Under the pieces are notes generated by a model. That model saw only the letters and a list, made by a program, of their open reading frames with translations. It was not told the DNA's origin and ran no database searches. This document shows, piece after piece, positions 37,801 through 49,227 of a stretch of 64,000 nucleotides of DNA (positions are counted from its first letter, which is position 1; each line of letters opens with the position of its first letter). The DNA lies in contig JAIUCV010000002.1 in NCBI GenBank assembly GCA_026724425.1, positions 6,763,001 through 6,827,000 of the forward strand. Reading direction: 5' to 3'. Position numbers and translations under genes: made by a program. This DNA is from Erythrophleum ivorense. Its lineage: Eukaryota; Streptophyta; Magnoliopsida; Fabales; Fabaceae.

Positions 37801-39075
37801 CTTATTTAGTACTCATTACCTTGTCCCTAGTTGTCTTATTGCTAATTTGGCAGTCGTTTTAAACTGGGGGGTTCTTTATCTGTTCAAAATTTCCAACTAC
37901 GCTGGAATACTATGCTGTCCATATAGCATATATGGGCCAAACGCTCGAACCAAAATTTCAATTGTGCAAATTAGGACTAAATGCAACAATTACTAGAATC
38001 AAGTAAAGCAGATAAATGTTTGCAATTCTTGTAATCTTTAGTCTTTATGATAGTCGCAGTCTTGTATGTCTTTAAGATACATGATAGTTAAAAAGAGACT
38101 AATATACAATTAATGTTACCATCATACTTCTCTTTTTAGTTTTGATCCTAATGATTTCCTACTATTGTTGAATATTAGATTTAGATACAATTTTTTAAGT
38201 GTTTACTATCAAGTTTCTTAAGAAAAAATGTGACATGGAGAAAATGTTTTGAAATATCCAGTAATGTAACGCTGAATTATAAAAGAATTCATTTGTCATG
38301 GTTTTTATGAAAAAGTCTGATAGAAAAGATGTACAAATGGTACCAAGTTTTCTCCTTATCGCTAAACCTTGGCTTCAAGATGGACAACTATAATTTATGT
38401 TGTGAGAGAACATAAGAAATACATGGTTTCAAGTACTTGTTTTCAATTGGCTCTATCATTGTTGTTTTTATGACATGACTTTTGTTGAAACTGTCACGTG
38501 TTCGATATGGTTGCTTCTATTGTTCATCAGGATGTGGACGTGCGTGCTCTTCAGAATCTTCAGAAGATGCAACATTCCAATCGTGGTCATGGGAACGGTA
38601 CGTTGCTTACTGTGTCTTTATATTCTTATCTGTTTGGTCAGGGTATTTTAATTTGTATGATCTGCTTGAAGTCCTACTGTTGGAATTATATTGGCGAAAT
38701 AAAAACTCATTCCTATAGCATTGTTGATTATTACAAAAATTGCACTTCGTGCAGTTCCCTACTGGCATTGCATTGGCTATTGAGAAGAAAAGCAGGCGAA
38801 TGGAGATTTCATTATATTGCTTTGCGCGAGCGATTGAGAGCTTTTTCACATGCTTGGCTGATGTAGGATATTTGCCGCAATCCATAAAGATCAGGAGAGC
38901 TGATATTGTGGTTTTCAGCTTGTCAACAGCCATCATAATGCACTGCTATGCACAAGAGAGGGAAGTATTTAGATCCAAATATTTGAACGTTCTTGATTGG
39001 GTGTTCGGTGTACCTCCTCCGCCATGCGAAACCCCACGCTGTAAAGATAGATACACGCAAATGCTTGCCCAATAG
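34863..39075 (+). CDS. TMEM135 / Tim17-Tim22-Tim23-family membrane protein
   Basis: Eight exons: 34863-35188, 35306-35446, 35565-35792, 36662-36869, 37337-37473, 37705-37785, 38531-38597 and 38755-39075. All joins keep frame and give 502 aa. Landmarks are a Cys-rich N-terminus (CCLCC and CKRC), a Gly-rich hydrophobic segment (FTIGAGLKGGLALF), RWRALLAGAIAGPSILLTG, the Cys motif C300-x8-C309 (CSIIHENQSC), and FPTGIALAIEKKSRR (397-411), the counterpart of the ERKSRR block in animal TMEM135. It ends near CETPRCKDRYTQ. Plant homologues are annotated as Tim17/Tim22/Tim23-family; animal TMEM135 acts in mitochondrial and peroxisomal membrane biology. Location and role here are inferred. Intron 2 fits best as GC-AG (CGCAG|GCACGT to TTCAG|G), giving HRRTARWR. 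A GT-AG alternative (CAC|GTTCTC to TTCTAG|TTC) stays in frame but adds two residues. A MITE begins 55 bp after the stop. Confidence 0.88.
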
Positions 39076-39130
39076 GCAATTTTATTAGCCACGTGCTACC
39101 GAAATTGAAGAGAGAACGATGCTCGACTTA

Positions 39131-39588
39131 GGTAGTGTTTGGTTCAATGGAGGGGAGGGGGGGAAGGGTTTTAATGATGTGTTGTTTGGTTGATTTGGAG
39201 GGGAGGGGAGGGGAAGGATTAATGGACAATTATGCCCTTATGATATAATTTTTTTTTGTTTTTAAGATATTTTTATATAAAAAATACTTTTTATTTTTTA
39301 TTATAAAAAATAATTTTTTTATTTTTATTTAAAAATATTTTTTATTTTCATAAAAAATTATCTTAAACTCTATTAAAAAAATAAGATTTATATTATATTT
39401 TAAGTGAGGGGCAATTTAGTCAAATGAAGAGAAATATTTTCTCTCCCCTCCAAAAACTCCCACTTTTGGAGGGGAGGGTTTGGAGGGGAGGGGAGGGGGT
39501 ATTTTGCCTCCCCTCCCCTCCATTATTTCCATACCAAACAAGAAAAGATCCTCCCCTCCCCTCCAAATCCCTCAAACCAAACAAAGCC
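39131..39588. mobile_element. MITE with G/C-rich terminal inverted repeats
   Basis: The left end GGTAGTGTTTGGTTCAATGG is mirrored by the right end, which in reverse complement reads GGCTTTGTTTGGTTTGAGGG. Both continue into GGAGGGGAGGGG-type tracts on the inner side. The 458-bp length, AT-rich core and lack of coding capacity fit a MITE. The ends resemble plant PIF/Harbinger or hAT miniatures. The flanks TTA (39128-39130) and TGA (39589-39591) differ at one base, so the target duplication is uncertain. Given the 55-bp distance, the element probably lies in or beside the 3' untranslated region of the TMEM135-like gene. Confidence 0.75.
39443..39500. repeat. Hairpin and G-quadruplex-prone tract in the MITE
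   Basis: CTCCCCTCCAAAA (39443-39455) pairs exactly with TTTTGGAGGGGAG (39464-39476) across an 8-base loop. Immediately downstream, runs of three to five G at 39471-39499, with short spacers, meet the pattern for a potential G-quadruplex. The matching C-rich tract at 39508-39521 could instead pair with it. Confidence 0.75.
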
Positions 39589-40434
39589 TGAGTGAGAACG
39601 AGAATAGCATTATAGTTAATTAACCGTTTATTGAACGAGAACTAGTGTTTTTACCGGTGTAGTTATGGCTTCTGAGGAAACTGCTTAGTTTTTGCCCATT
39701 CCAGGAACACGCAAAACTACGTGTTTTCTTGGTTTTTTGATGTTATACCCTGTCTGTTTTCGTGTGGCTGTAAACTCAATTTTGAAAACAGTTACGGCGA
39801 GCTTGCAAGTTAGTTTGAATAAAATTGCATGGCAATGTGCTTCGATTTATAATATTGACAAAATTTGGAGAAATAGTATGTGAAATTCTCTTTATTGCTC
39901 ATGTAAACTACAAATGTATGAGGTAAGGAACGGTAATAAGATTTAGTCACAATTTTTTATCGAGTCTTTTAATTAAAATGTGATATATATTAATAATATC
40001 ATAATAAATATATAATTAAAAAGTTATATAATTATTTGTAAAAGTTATATAATTGTTATAATGTTATTGAAAAATTTTATATTCGTAATGTTTTAATTAA
40101 AGAAATTAATAACAAAAATATAAAGATTTACATGTGTGCGCGCGAGCGGACACATTTTCGCATATTTGCGTGACATTGCCATTGTTTTCATGTTATAGTC
40201 TATTGCTAGCATAAACTTTTAACACCTAAGAAGATAGGTGAAAATTAATTAAACCCTAGCGTCTCTTTCAATAATTCAATAAACAATTTAGAGTTGGCTT
40301 CATATGTCTCGAAGTTGGACCATTAGGACACTTAATTCAAAATTAAATAAGTAGCTCTATTAACGACAAGCTAAGAATAAGCAGCTCTATTAACGACAGG
40401 CTAAGTGTCAGAGTAATTAGCTAATAAAATAAAT
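39589..40434. other. Spacer with a 2 x 30-bp tandem repeat
   Basis: AT-rich, no gene. Two adjacent 30-bp units at 40348-40377 and 40378-40407 share tagctctattaacgaca-like sequence with few differences. A cgcgcg patch lies near 40138-40146. Confidence 0.6.
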
Positions 40435-40775
40435 TCACATCTCGTCCTCATGAAGAAGCATGTTTGGAATGCCTTTATTGACAAGGAATTGTTGTCCGAT
40501 TTCTAGGCAAACAAGTGCACCTTCTTCGAGGTGGAGTACCAAAAGGGCATGATGAAACCTACTCAAAAATTCGTCAGATTCGAGTATGGACAAGTCAACT
40601 TTCTCCATTAGCTCTATATAACTCATCCACTGGATCCTCTAGAACATCTTTTTCAAAGTTCGGGTTCATTTACACCGTCTTTTTCAACCACCTTTTGCGC
40701 TTCAATTCAAAGTGGGAAGCCATTCGTCACGCCCTTTATGTTCAATGATAGCATATTGTGCGTCAGCAACCTCAT
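40435..40775 (-). pseudogene. TRM112 methyltransferase-activator pseudogene
   Basis: The minus strand begins at an ATG at 40775 with MRLLTHNMLSLNIKGVTNGF, the signature N-terminus of eukaryotic TRM112. It ends with FHHALLVLHLEEGALVC and NKGIPNMLLHEDEM before a TGA at 40435-40437, the signature C-terminus. TRM112 is a small zinc-binding subunit that activates tRNA, rRNA and release-factor methyltransferases. This copy is dead: in-frame stops follow GFPL and the NEPEL segment, a frameshift and loss of about 30 bases occur in the middle, and a C-terminal metal-ligand Cys is lost (VCLEIG where the family has VCPETG is substituted, and the expected N-terminal partner is missing). It is intronless. 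It lies about 60 bp outside the MULE's left terminal repeat, so it may have been carried or fused there. No poly-T tract marks retroposition. Confidence 0.85.
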
Positions 40776-40835
40776 CTCTCCCATATCAAAGTATAAGCAG
40801 TGAGGAGGAGTTTTCACTCTTATGTGGAGGCGTTC

Positions 40836-41000
40836 GGATCCCTTACTCTTCAGTTCCTTGTGCAGTATCTACTTCCGGATAAAACAAGTTCATTTGGTTG
40901 CCTCATTAATGGAAACGACATAGTTTTGATTAGTTACTTCTGGGGCAATCTTGAGTGTCCATCTCTCGCAATCTTGGTCATTGATTCATTATGAATGAAG
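40836..41000 (+). repeat. Left terminal inverted repeat of the MULE
   Basis: It aligns in reverse complement with 46690-46880. Shared blocks include tttggttgcctcattaatg versus tttggctacctcattaatg, then ttttgattagttactt, then gcaatc and gtcattg. Gaps and substitutions are frequent but order and spacing are kept. Confidence 0.7.
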
Positions 41001-41811
41001 TTGAAAAAGAATAGAGGCTCTGTAATGTTGCTGCATCTGCAGGAAATCTTCTTCAATGTTTTCTTCTATTCCATTGGCAAGAAGTTGAACTCTTAGTTCA
41101 TTGTGGAAGCTTAATCTTCTCCAATGTTTTCTCTTGGTTCATTGTAAAAGCTTCATCTTCTCCAACTGTGTATCTTACAACTCTTCAATCATCTCTTGAG
41201 CATTTTTTACTATTCACAGCTGATTTTCATTTATATATGTATATCTATGTTTGAAGCATATATTTCATTTGTATATATTTATGTTTAAAATATATGTAGA
41301 TATATTTTGCAATGTTTAAAGCATTTCAATTGTATTTTGTAAAGTTTAATAATATTTATATCTAAATGATGTAAAAAAGTTATACTAAATAATAACAATG
41401 TTTTTGTTTTGCCAAGTTTAGGGCTTTTTATGATATGCAAAGATTAAAAATAATAGTTCCTCCATTTTTGATGTAGTGAATAAATGAAGACAACAAACTA
41501 AATATCATATTTATATAGTTTCAAAATTGATAAAAGAATAAATACATATACAAAATGAATAAAAAATATAAAAAAAATGAATGCCACACTTTGCATATCC
41601 TATTTTAATATTGGTTCTTATTGTAATCCTTGATATAATAATTAATCATCGTTATCTTTAACTAAATTGTCTTTATTTTTGGACTTTAGTTATTCGTTTA
41701 CTTCCTGAAGTATATTATTTCAACTATTGTTTTTTTTATTGAAATAATATTTATTTTAGTATATTGGTACTCCTCAAGTAACTTTATCATTTTTGTTTCA
41801 TGAATCACTAT

Positions 41812-43790
41812 ATGGAGGGCAATTTGATCCTTAAATTAGATTTAAAATTTGACAACCTCGAGGAAGTATGGAAGTTTTAAATTGCTTATGCAGACCTAAC
41901 CAAATTTAGAGCAAGGAAACGTATTTTTACCAAGAGTAATAAAGATGGGAAAATAATAACAAATAGGTATGTTTGTTCTAAAGAAGGTGTGCGAAAACAA
42001 GACAAAAGGGAGTATAAGATACACCGTCCAAAGACTAAAACGAGTTGCTGAGCAAGAATGTGTTACACGAGATGATGGAAAATATATAATCAATGTATTT
42101 GTTGAAAAGCATAATCATCTACTTCATCTTCCAAAAATGGTCCACATGTTGGCTTTCCAACATAGATTAACCGAAATTCAAGCCCACGACATCGATTTGG
42201 CTAAGGATTTTGTGTTTCAATAGAAATCATCTTTTGAGCTTATGACTATGCACGCAAGAGGTAGAGTTAATATCAACTACACCCAATTGGATGTTAAAAA
42301 TTACTTAAAAACCAAAAGGCAAAGAAGCATGCTATATGGAGAAGCTAGATGTTTTTTGTGCTACTTCCGAACCAATTAGTATAAAGTCTATCATTTTATC
42401 ATACTTATCAGATGGATATGAAAGAGCATATTACAAATGTCTTCTGGGTTGATGTTAAAATATTGTTTGATTATATTTATTTTAGTGAAGCAATGTCAAT
42501 GGACATTATGTATAATACAAATTGTGATTATAGACCACTAGCTATACTTTTAGGTTTTAATCACTATAAAGGAGTGATTATTTTTATGGTAGCACTGTTA
42601 CATGACAAAATGATAGAGTCATTCAAGTGGTTATTGAAAACTTTCTTAGAGATTCACAAACAAACAAAAAGTCTCTTATGATTTTTACTGATCAAGAACA
42701 AGCAATGGCACGAGCATTGCATGAAGTACTTCCAGAGACAAGCACGTGACATTTGCTGCAAAATAGCATGAAGCATATGAGAAATTTGATAAAGAGGGAA
42801 TCAAATTTTCTTAATAATTTTAAGAAGTGCATGTTTTAGTACAAAAAAGAGAGTCAGTTTGAAAAAGCATAGATCCTATTGCTTTCCACTTACGATGTGT
42901 ATGAAAACACTTGGTTGACCTTAATGCACAGAATAAAAGAGAAATAAGTATAGTGTTATATGAATAATGCTTTCACACTTGGTATGTGAAGCATATAGCT
43001 AAGTGAAAAATATAGATATTAAGAGCATGACGATATTAGATTTAGATATCAATTAATTTTTCAAACACTTTGAAAGAGTTGTAAAAGGTAGGAGGTATAA
43101 TGAGTTGAAACATGAGTTTGAGTTGTGAGAAAAAAAATCACAATTGATTGTGTAGAGTTCTTCTATATTATGACAACTTTCTCAAGTTTACACAACCCAT
43201 ATCTTTGACTTATTCCAGGAACAATGAAATTTATATGCAACTGCTTGTATCAAATACAGGAATAAGAGAATTTCATTGTCTAACTACATCATTACTATGG
43301 TTGATAAAGAGGGAGAATAAAGAGTTCGATTTAATGCACGTGATAGGTCAATTTCATGCAATTGTAAAAAATTTAAAACTCATGGAATACTGTGTTGCCA
43401 TGCTTTGAAAGTATATAATGTGAGAGATGTAAAAAAACTCCTAGAATAATATATCATCAAAAGGTGGATAAAAGATACAAAGAGCGGTGTCATACATGAT
43501 ACTAAAGGAAATCAGATCCAAGCAAATTCTAGATGAGAAAGTACACAATGGTACAAGCAACTCTGTCCAATGATGATAAGATTAGCAATTGAAGCGGCTG
43601 ATTGTCCATAAGCATTCTCATTTATATATAGAGGAATTTTAGAGCTAAGTAAATAAGCAATCGAGATTTGTTTGAGTCAAAAGAGTCCAATCACTAATAG
43701 TGGTGCAAGCATAGAACCACCAAAGGCAAAAAGATTCAAAAAAAAGGTTGGCATAAAGAAAAAGAAACAACCCAAAAATTAGGTGGAGTG
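41812..43790 (+). pseudogene. FAR1/FHY3-type MULE transposase, broken
   Basis: The plus strand shows the family's parts in order. First is a FAR1 DNA-binding domain: FDNLEEVWKF, then a TAA where a residue is expected, then RYVCSKEGVRKQDKR, and after a frameshift DDGKYIINVFVEKHNH. Next is the linker AHDIDLAKDFVFQ. The MULE transposase core is ITNVFWVDVKILFDYIYF, YRPLAILLGFNHYKG and IESFKWLLKTFLE, then after a stop DQEQAMARALHEVLPE. A SWIM-like region follows near 43380 (YCVAMLxxxKVYNVRDVKKL). In-frame stops and several frameshifts break it. Intact relatives are either transposases or the light-signalling factors FAR1/FHY3; the flanking terminal repeats here favour a transposase. Confidence 0.85.
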
Positions 43791-44464
43791 TTTAATTAAA
43801 AGAAGAAGAAGAAAAACTACATCATATAATCGAGATTTACAAAGCAACCAATCTCGAGTATGAAATTATGCATGTCTTTAATTTATTATTTATGTTCACA
43901 ATTTTAATAAATACTCTCTCTTAGGACAATCCAATGCAGGGTAGCACCTCCAGCACCGCACATCAATTATCATATACACTTCCATTTGCATTCTAGTCAT
44001 CATTTACATCTCAATCAGTTGAGAGTAATTTTACTTTCACCGAGATGTTATTGGTAAAAGAAGTAGATTTTTTAATACTTATAACTTAATGTTGTTACTA
44101 TATGATTATAATATTATTAATGTTGTTTTGTAATGTAAGCGCCATTAGGTATTCCCATGCCATCACTTAGTTCCCTTGAGTTTAGTCGAGATATTTTGCA
44201 TGACCACAACTAAGTAAGCACAACTAAGTTTGCCATAAATAGTTAGAAAGAACAGCAATGAAATATGATATTTTATTGAAATCAATATGTTTATATATAT
44301 TGAACTCTTTAATACAATATAAATTAAACAAAAGTCCATATTCTTTGTATTGAAACTATAATACAAATCTTTAGTTGTTCAATGTACAAGTGCCTTTTCA
44401 CTAGCACTAAACTATATTTTTTGCTTATTTTCATATGATACAATCAATTACATGATAAAACTTT

Positions 44465-46323
44465 TTAAAAGGGTGGATGCTGTGTTGAAGAAAGAAGCAA
44501 CTGTAGGATAATTGAAGTGCGGTGCTGTCCCTGTCCTATTTTGTTAAGGGTATAAGTCCCAGTCCTATTTTGTTCATACTTTGTTGATACTTGTTTCTTG
44601 TTCTTTTGCTTACTCTTGGTTTTTGCAAGATACTCTTTTTGTAACTTGTTTCATGATTCATGCAATTCAATCAGTGCAGCAAAATATAATTGAATTATAT
44701 TGCTCCAGCTTCTCTGGATCTGTTCAAACAAATTGCTCAATGAGATCTAATCTCAAATAAAAAGGAGTCAAATATGAAAAAAAAACATTTTAAATGATTC
44801 GAGCAAGAAAATATCTACAAAAAACATACTACTGTTGAGTAAAGAATTAAACAACATTCCATAGAAACCACTCTACATATAAAAAGCAACATTTCACATT
44901 TGTATGATAACCTTTTTTGAAGTATGCACACCTTTGAACAAGGGAGAATATGCTAAATTGCACTTTTTAGATTTAAAATTTTGCAAAACTTGGTGACTTT
45001 TCCAACAACTGCTATATTTACAGAACATTGTAATATAATGAAATGATATACAACATGTATTATCTTTAGCAAAGTTGCTACAATTGATTAGCAACCATGT
45101 AATACAATTATTTATTATTAATAGTTTTATCCACTCTTACATGTATCTGAGAGAAATTAACAATAACTAGGAGTATATGTGCCACACAATCTTGATATTC
45201 TAATAGCTTGCCAAGAGGATGTATAATATAAAATAATCTCTAGGCATTATTCTAGTTAACTTAGATCCAAAAGGATTAAGAGTTTATTGAAATATAAGAA
45301 TCAGAGTTTATTATTATCTAATTGTATCAATACTTATAAACAACATAATTAAGGTAGTTAGCTTTTCCAATTAAAAAATTAAAGCATACTTAGGAACAAG
45401 GATAAATAAGTACATATAGTATTAACTAACAAGTAACAACCATTAAGTAGCCACATCATTATTTAAAATTTCATACGGGCATCATAAACTACCAAAGACC
45501 AAATAATAGGTTCAAAATTGCATAAAGTACATCAAACTCTCCATAACAAAGTTTGAATTAGAATGAAAGACTACCTTGATTGTATCAATGCCATTTGAAG
45601 ATGCTCTAAAACCATCCATTCTGGAGACACTTAAAGCTTTACTTGTTACCTCCAAGTTTTGCGTTAATGAGCTATTTTCTCTATTCAATCTAACAATTTG
45701 GTCTTATTAAGTTGAAATGATTGGATAGTTAGACATATCACATATCAAAGACTAGTATAAGACAATATGAAAATAATAATTAGGATATGTTGTTAAACAA
45801 CTATTTGTGAAATCACCTTATAAAAGAGTTTATGCAATGTAAATATTATTCTATAATTTTTCCAAACAAATTAATCTCCTATTTTGAGGGAGGGCCCAAG
45901 GACATAGAGATTTAAAACATAAAAGCAAAATATCCAAAAAATTATAACAACACTTATTCTTCAAATGATGCATTGCGACTGAGTTCATTTTATTAGAATG
46001 GACACAAAGTGAGGCCCATAAGGATATCAAAAAGCCAAAGTCACACAAAACCAATAACAATTCTTTAGGAAATTAACAATGATATGGCATCTAATGTAGT
46101 AAGGTCATCCTGGTTGCAAAGGAAACAACTATTTGAAACAATCTTACAATTAGGCAGCTCCAACATAAGAAACAAGAGAAAATAAAAATGCATATGTCAC
46201 TAAACATGTAAAAAAAATTGTCATACCTTTTTTTTTTTAATAAAGCTGCATGATTAACAGATAGTGCTTTACTTTTTGCTCGAATGTCTAAAGTCTCTTG
46301 ATCTCTACTGTGTATCATTCAAT
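44465..46323 (-). pseudogene. Coiled-coil exon fragments inside the MULE
   Basis: Three exon-like pieces lie on the minus strand. Piece one (46323-46227) has acceptor ATTACAG, reads SRDQETLDIRAKSKALSVNH and AALLKKK, and ends at a GTATGA donor. Piece two (45702-45575) has an ag acceptor, reads QIVRLNRENSSLTQNLEVTS and onward to NGIDTIK, and ends AAG|GTAGTC. Piece three (44725-44465) reads EQIQRSWSNIIQLYFAALIE and later KEYLAKTKSKQKNKK, with one internal stop. Splice signals sit at sensible places, and all three keep the charged helical pattern of a coiled-coil protein. I do not recognise the gene. Either it is a second MULE gene or host exons captured by the MULE. The in-frame stop and the degraded start of piece one argue that it is not functional. 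Confidence 0.45.
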
Positions 46324-46689
46324 CTGTAATATGAAGAATTAAAATGAAAGAAAACTACTGCATCACACTATCGATTCAAGGAAAGAAGAAAAAGACATAA
46401 ACATTGAAAGCAATAAAGTCTCCACCATTTGATACCAAATTTTCTCTTCCTATACTTGGACATTTGTACAAACATGCAAAAATTTTTCATGTAAGAGAGT
46501 GGCAATATGATTAAAAAAATAATAAAAAAATAAAGAAATCCAAAAAGTCCAAAAAGGGTAAAGTAAGGAAGAGTTCTAGTTGTAATAAAAAACAAAGATA
46601 AAGATAGGAGATTGATGAAGATTAAAAATTGCGATGAACAAGAAGAAGATTCTCCTATTGCTTACTGTCGAAGACTATGAAGATGGAAG

Positions 46690-46880
46690 ACTGTTGAAGA
46701 AGGTATCTTATGAGTTTAAACCAATGACTAGGATTGCATAAAGATGAATGCTCGATATCACACCAAAAGTAACTAATCAAAATGGTACTGTTTTCATTAA
46801 TGAGGTAGCCAAACGATGCCGTTTTACTAAGGAATAGGCACTATGCAAAGAGTCGAAAAGCAGGGGAGGGGATTGAATGC
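46690..46880 (-). repeat. Right terminal inverted repeat of the MULE
   Basis: Reverse-complement counterpart of 40836-41000. Key blocks on the plus strand are aagtaactaatcaaaa and cattaatgaggtagccaaa. Confidence 0.7.
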
Positions 46881-47784
46881 TTATTTGGAGAGCCATGTGC
46901 CTCTCTTTGCAAATTGCAAGGTGGAGAAGGAGGAGGAGAGTGTATATATATTATAGGCTTTTGATGTTGTTATTAGGAAAAGCCTTACTTAGGCCCAATC
47001 TACAAAAGTTGGACTTCAATAAATATTAAATTACTTAAAAAGGTTTATTTGTTTTGTAAAGAAATTACAAATTAAAATTATTTTTTTGAGTGTATATATA
47101 TCTAATAGTAGGTGTTAATATAGACGAATTTAGATCTTTTTAATTTTTTTCATCAATTTTTCAGTCCATTTGAAGAAAGAAAGAAAAAAGATTCAAAAGA
47201 GAGAAAAGAGTGAATGAACCTTATCCACTTTTTTTTTTACTCCAAATTAACAAAAAATTAGAGAGAAAAATTGACAAAATCATAATTAAATGAAGACAAA
47301 TATTATTCTGTCTTTTTTATTAGAAGTTGGAAAAAAATCCAAATATGGTAATTATTAGATTTTGAATTTTATGAAAATGATTTTTTGCTTTCTGTCCTTG
47401 AAAGTTTAAAAAGGGGCATGCAGCTAGAATCATTCATAGAATCTTCTAGAGGTCATTGGCGTTACAGAATGCGCAGGGGAAGCAATGGTCATCTATTGAA
47501 TTTTGAACAATCCATGCTTGTTGTACATTGAAATCGATCAAAGATATATGGTCATCTTTACTCTTCACTAAGATGACAAAGGGGTAAACACATTCTGTTC
47601 CGTCGCGCTCCCCCTTTTGGATTTTTCTTATACTCCATATAAAAATGAAGCAATATATCTCTCTTCAGCCACCACTGAAATGGTTTATGAATTCTTCTAA
47701 AACAAACAAATCAACATAGATAATTTAAAACGTACGACTACAAATTACTAGTGGGAATGAATCTGTAGCTTGGTGCCACAAAAC
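46881..47784. other. Spacer downstream of the DTM1-like gene, no gene seen
   Basis: It contains the presumed 3' untranslated region of the minus-strand gene that ends at 47785. Otherwise it is AT-rich sequence without a frame, terminator-like structure or repeat of note. Confidence 0.5.
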
Positions 47785-48820
47785 TCATGAGTCGTCTGAT
47801 ACATACTCCCACCATTTGTACACAGCATATCCATAAATGGCACTATAAGCAATCAATCTTAGTGGAGAATTGGCAAACCTGCAAAGACAGATGCAAGAGA
47901 ATTCTAATGACTAATAACAAACTATTATATGTAAGGCTAGACAAGCAAGGATTTTTGAGCCATATTCGTTTTCAACAAAAATCTACTGCGACAAATATTT
48001 GTTAGAAAAAAAAAATTGTTTTATATACCGTATTTCCATAATTATTAAACTTAAAATTTTCAAAAAAGGTAAAAAAATCATATTTTTATACCCTTTATTT
48101 AGTTGGGTATAAAAATAGTAAAAAAATTTCAATAAATTTTTTTATTTTCTTATATATTGGATGCTTGATATATGAGAGAATAAAAATAAATTTTTAATCT
48201 AATACAATATAAAAAAATACAACACACTAAATGTAAATAGACAATTATTTTTAGTACAATTATTTTATTTGATAAATAATTATTTAAACGAAATATATAA
48301 TTTAAAAGATTGTTAAAAAAATTTTGAAATATAAAAAATCTTATTAATACAAATGTACCAAAATTAAAAAATTTAAAATTTCTTAACACATAATAATAAA
48401 AGAGGTAAGAATTAAAAAACAATTATATAAAAAAATTAAAAACCTGCCTATTTTTAATTAAAAATAAATAAATATTTTTAAAATTATTTTAATTTTGAAT
48501 GACAGCCTTGCGCTTTTGCCTTGCACTTAAGAGAAGGTGAAAACTCCAGATATGGAAAGAAGAAAGAGGGAAGAAGGGCACCTTATAAAGGCAGATCCAT
48601 GGGCAAGAGAAGCCCTTTCCTCAGCAGTAACAGGGTGAGCCCAGCGACAGAAATCACGGTTGAAGTAATCCCAATCAGGGAGGAGTACACCAGCGATGCC
48701 CAGGGTTCCCAAAATATAGGTAGCAAGCATCTTCTGGAGGGATTGGGTGCAAACGCCAACCACCAACATAATGGCAGCGAGCCAAAGAAGACAAGTCTTG
48801 AGGGCGACGTCGTTAGCCAT
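47785..48820 (-). CDS. DTM1-like signal-peptidase-complex-like membrane protein
   Basis: Two exons on the minus strand, 48820-48582 and 47878-47785, give 110 aa. The 703-bp intron is GT-AG (ATAAG|GTGCCC to TTTGCAG|G). Exon 1 starts MANDVALK and has two hydrophobic segments (about 8-24 and 31-47), then LLPDWDYFNRDFCRWAHP (46-63), which resembles the P-x-W-x-F-F/N-R-x-W-x-P signature of the SPC12/SPCS1 family. Exon 2 adds SPLRLIAYSAIYGYAVYKWW, a third hydrophobic segment, and ends YVSDDS. Rice DTM1 is an ER membrane protein needed for tapetum and meiocyte development. Reading exon 1 straight through gives a false 117-codon frame (48880-48527) ending in intron sequence. The ATG at 48820 is chosen over one 20 codons upstream because family proteins begin there. 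Confidence 0.8.
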
Positions 48821-49165
48821 TGAGATTTGCAATGGTGCCGTGAATATGGGAACCACAAATGCCAGAGGAAGGCCATACAACCCACACTACTATCACTCAC
48901 CACTTCTTAAATATTGCCACGTGTGCTCTACCACTCTCCACGTGTCCTTCGGCTTTATTTCTAATAAATGCAGCTACTTGTCTACCTCCTTAATGGTCAT
49001 TTTATGTGCTCACGTCTCGACTCTTCCTTTCTGCTCCACTGCCTTTCTACGTGACTATTTGGAATTTGGAATTAGATCCAGAAACATTGTCTACATTTCT
49101 TTTAAAGTATTTTATAAAACTTAATTTATTTTCTGAAGCATATCTTTTTTTTTTTTTTATTAAAT

Positions 49166-49227
<62 letters not shown>

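Larger units (their letters stand above)
40836..46880 (+). mobile_element. Decayed Mutator-like element (MULE), FAR1 type
   Basis: Terminal regions at about 40836-41000 and 46690-46880 are long inverted repeats of each other and flank a broken FAR1/FHY3-type transposase. The best-matching blocks are cctcattaatg and ttttgattagttactt (left, plus strand), which recur in reverse complement on the right. The outer limits are approximate because similarity fades outward, and no 9-bp target duplication was found. The interior also holds coiled-coil exon-like fragments on the minus strand (44465-46323). Confidence 0.7.

Noticed and set aside
48527..48880. 117-codon minus-strand frame taken as a single-exon gene
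   Set aside because: Its last ~18 codons are intron sequence; the spliced form with 47785-47878 matches the DTM1/SPC12 family better.
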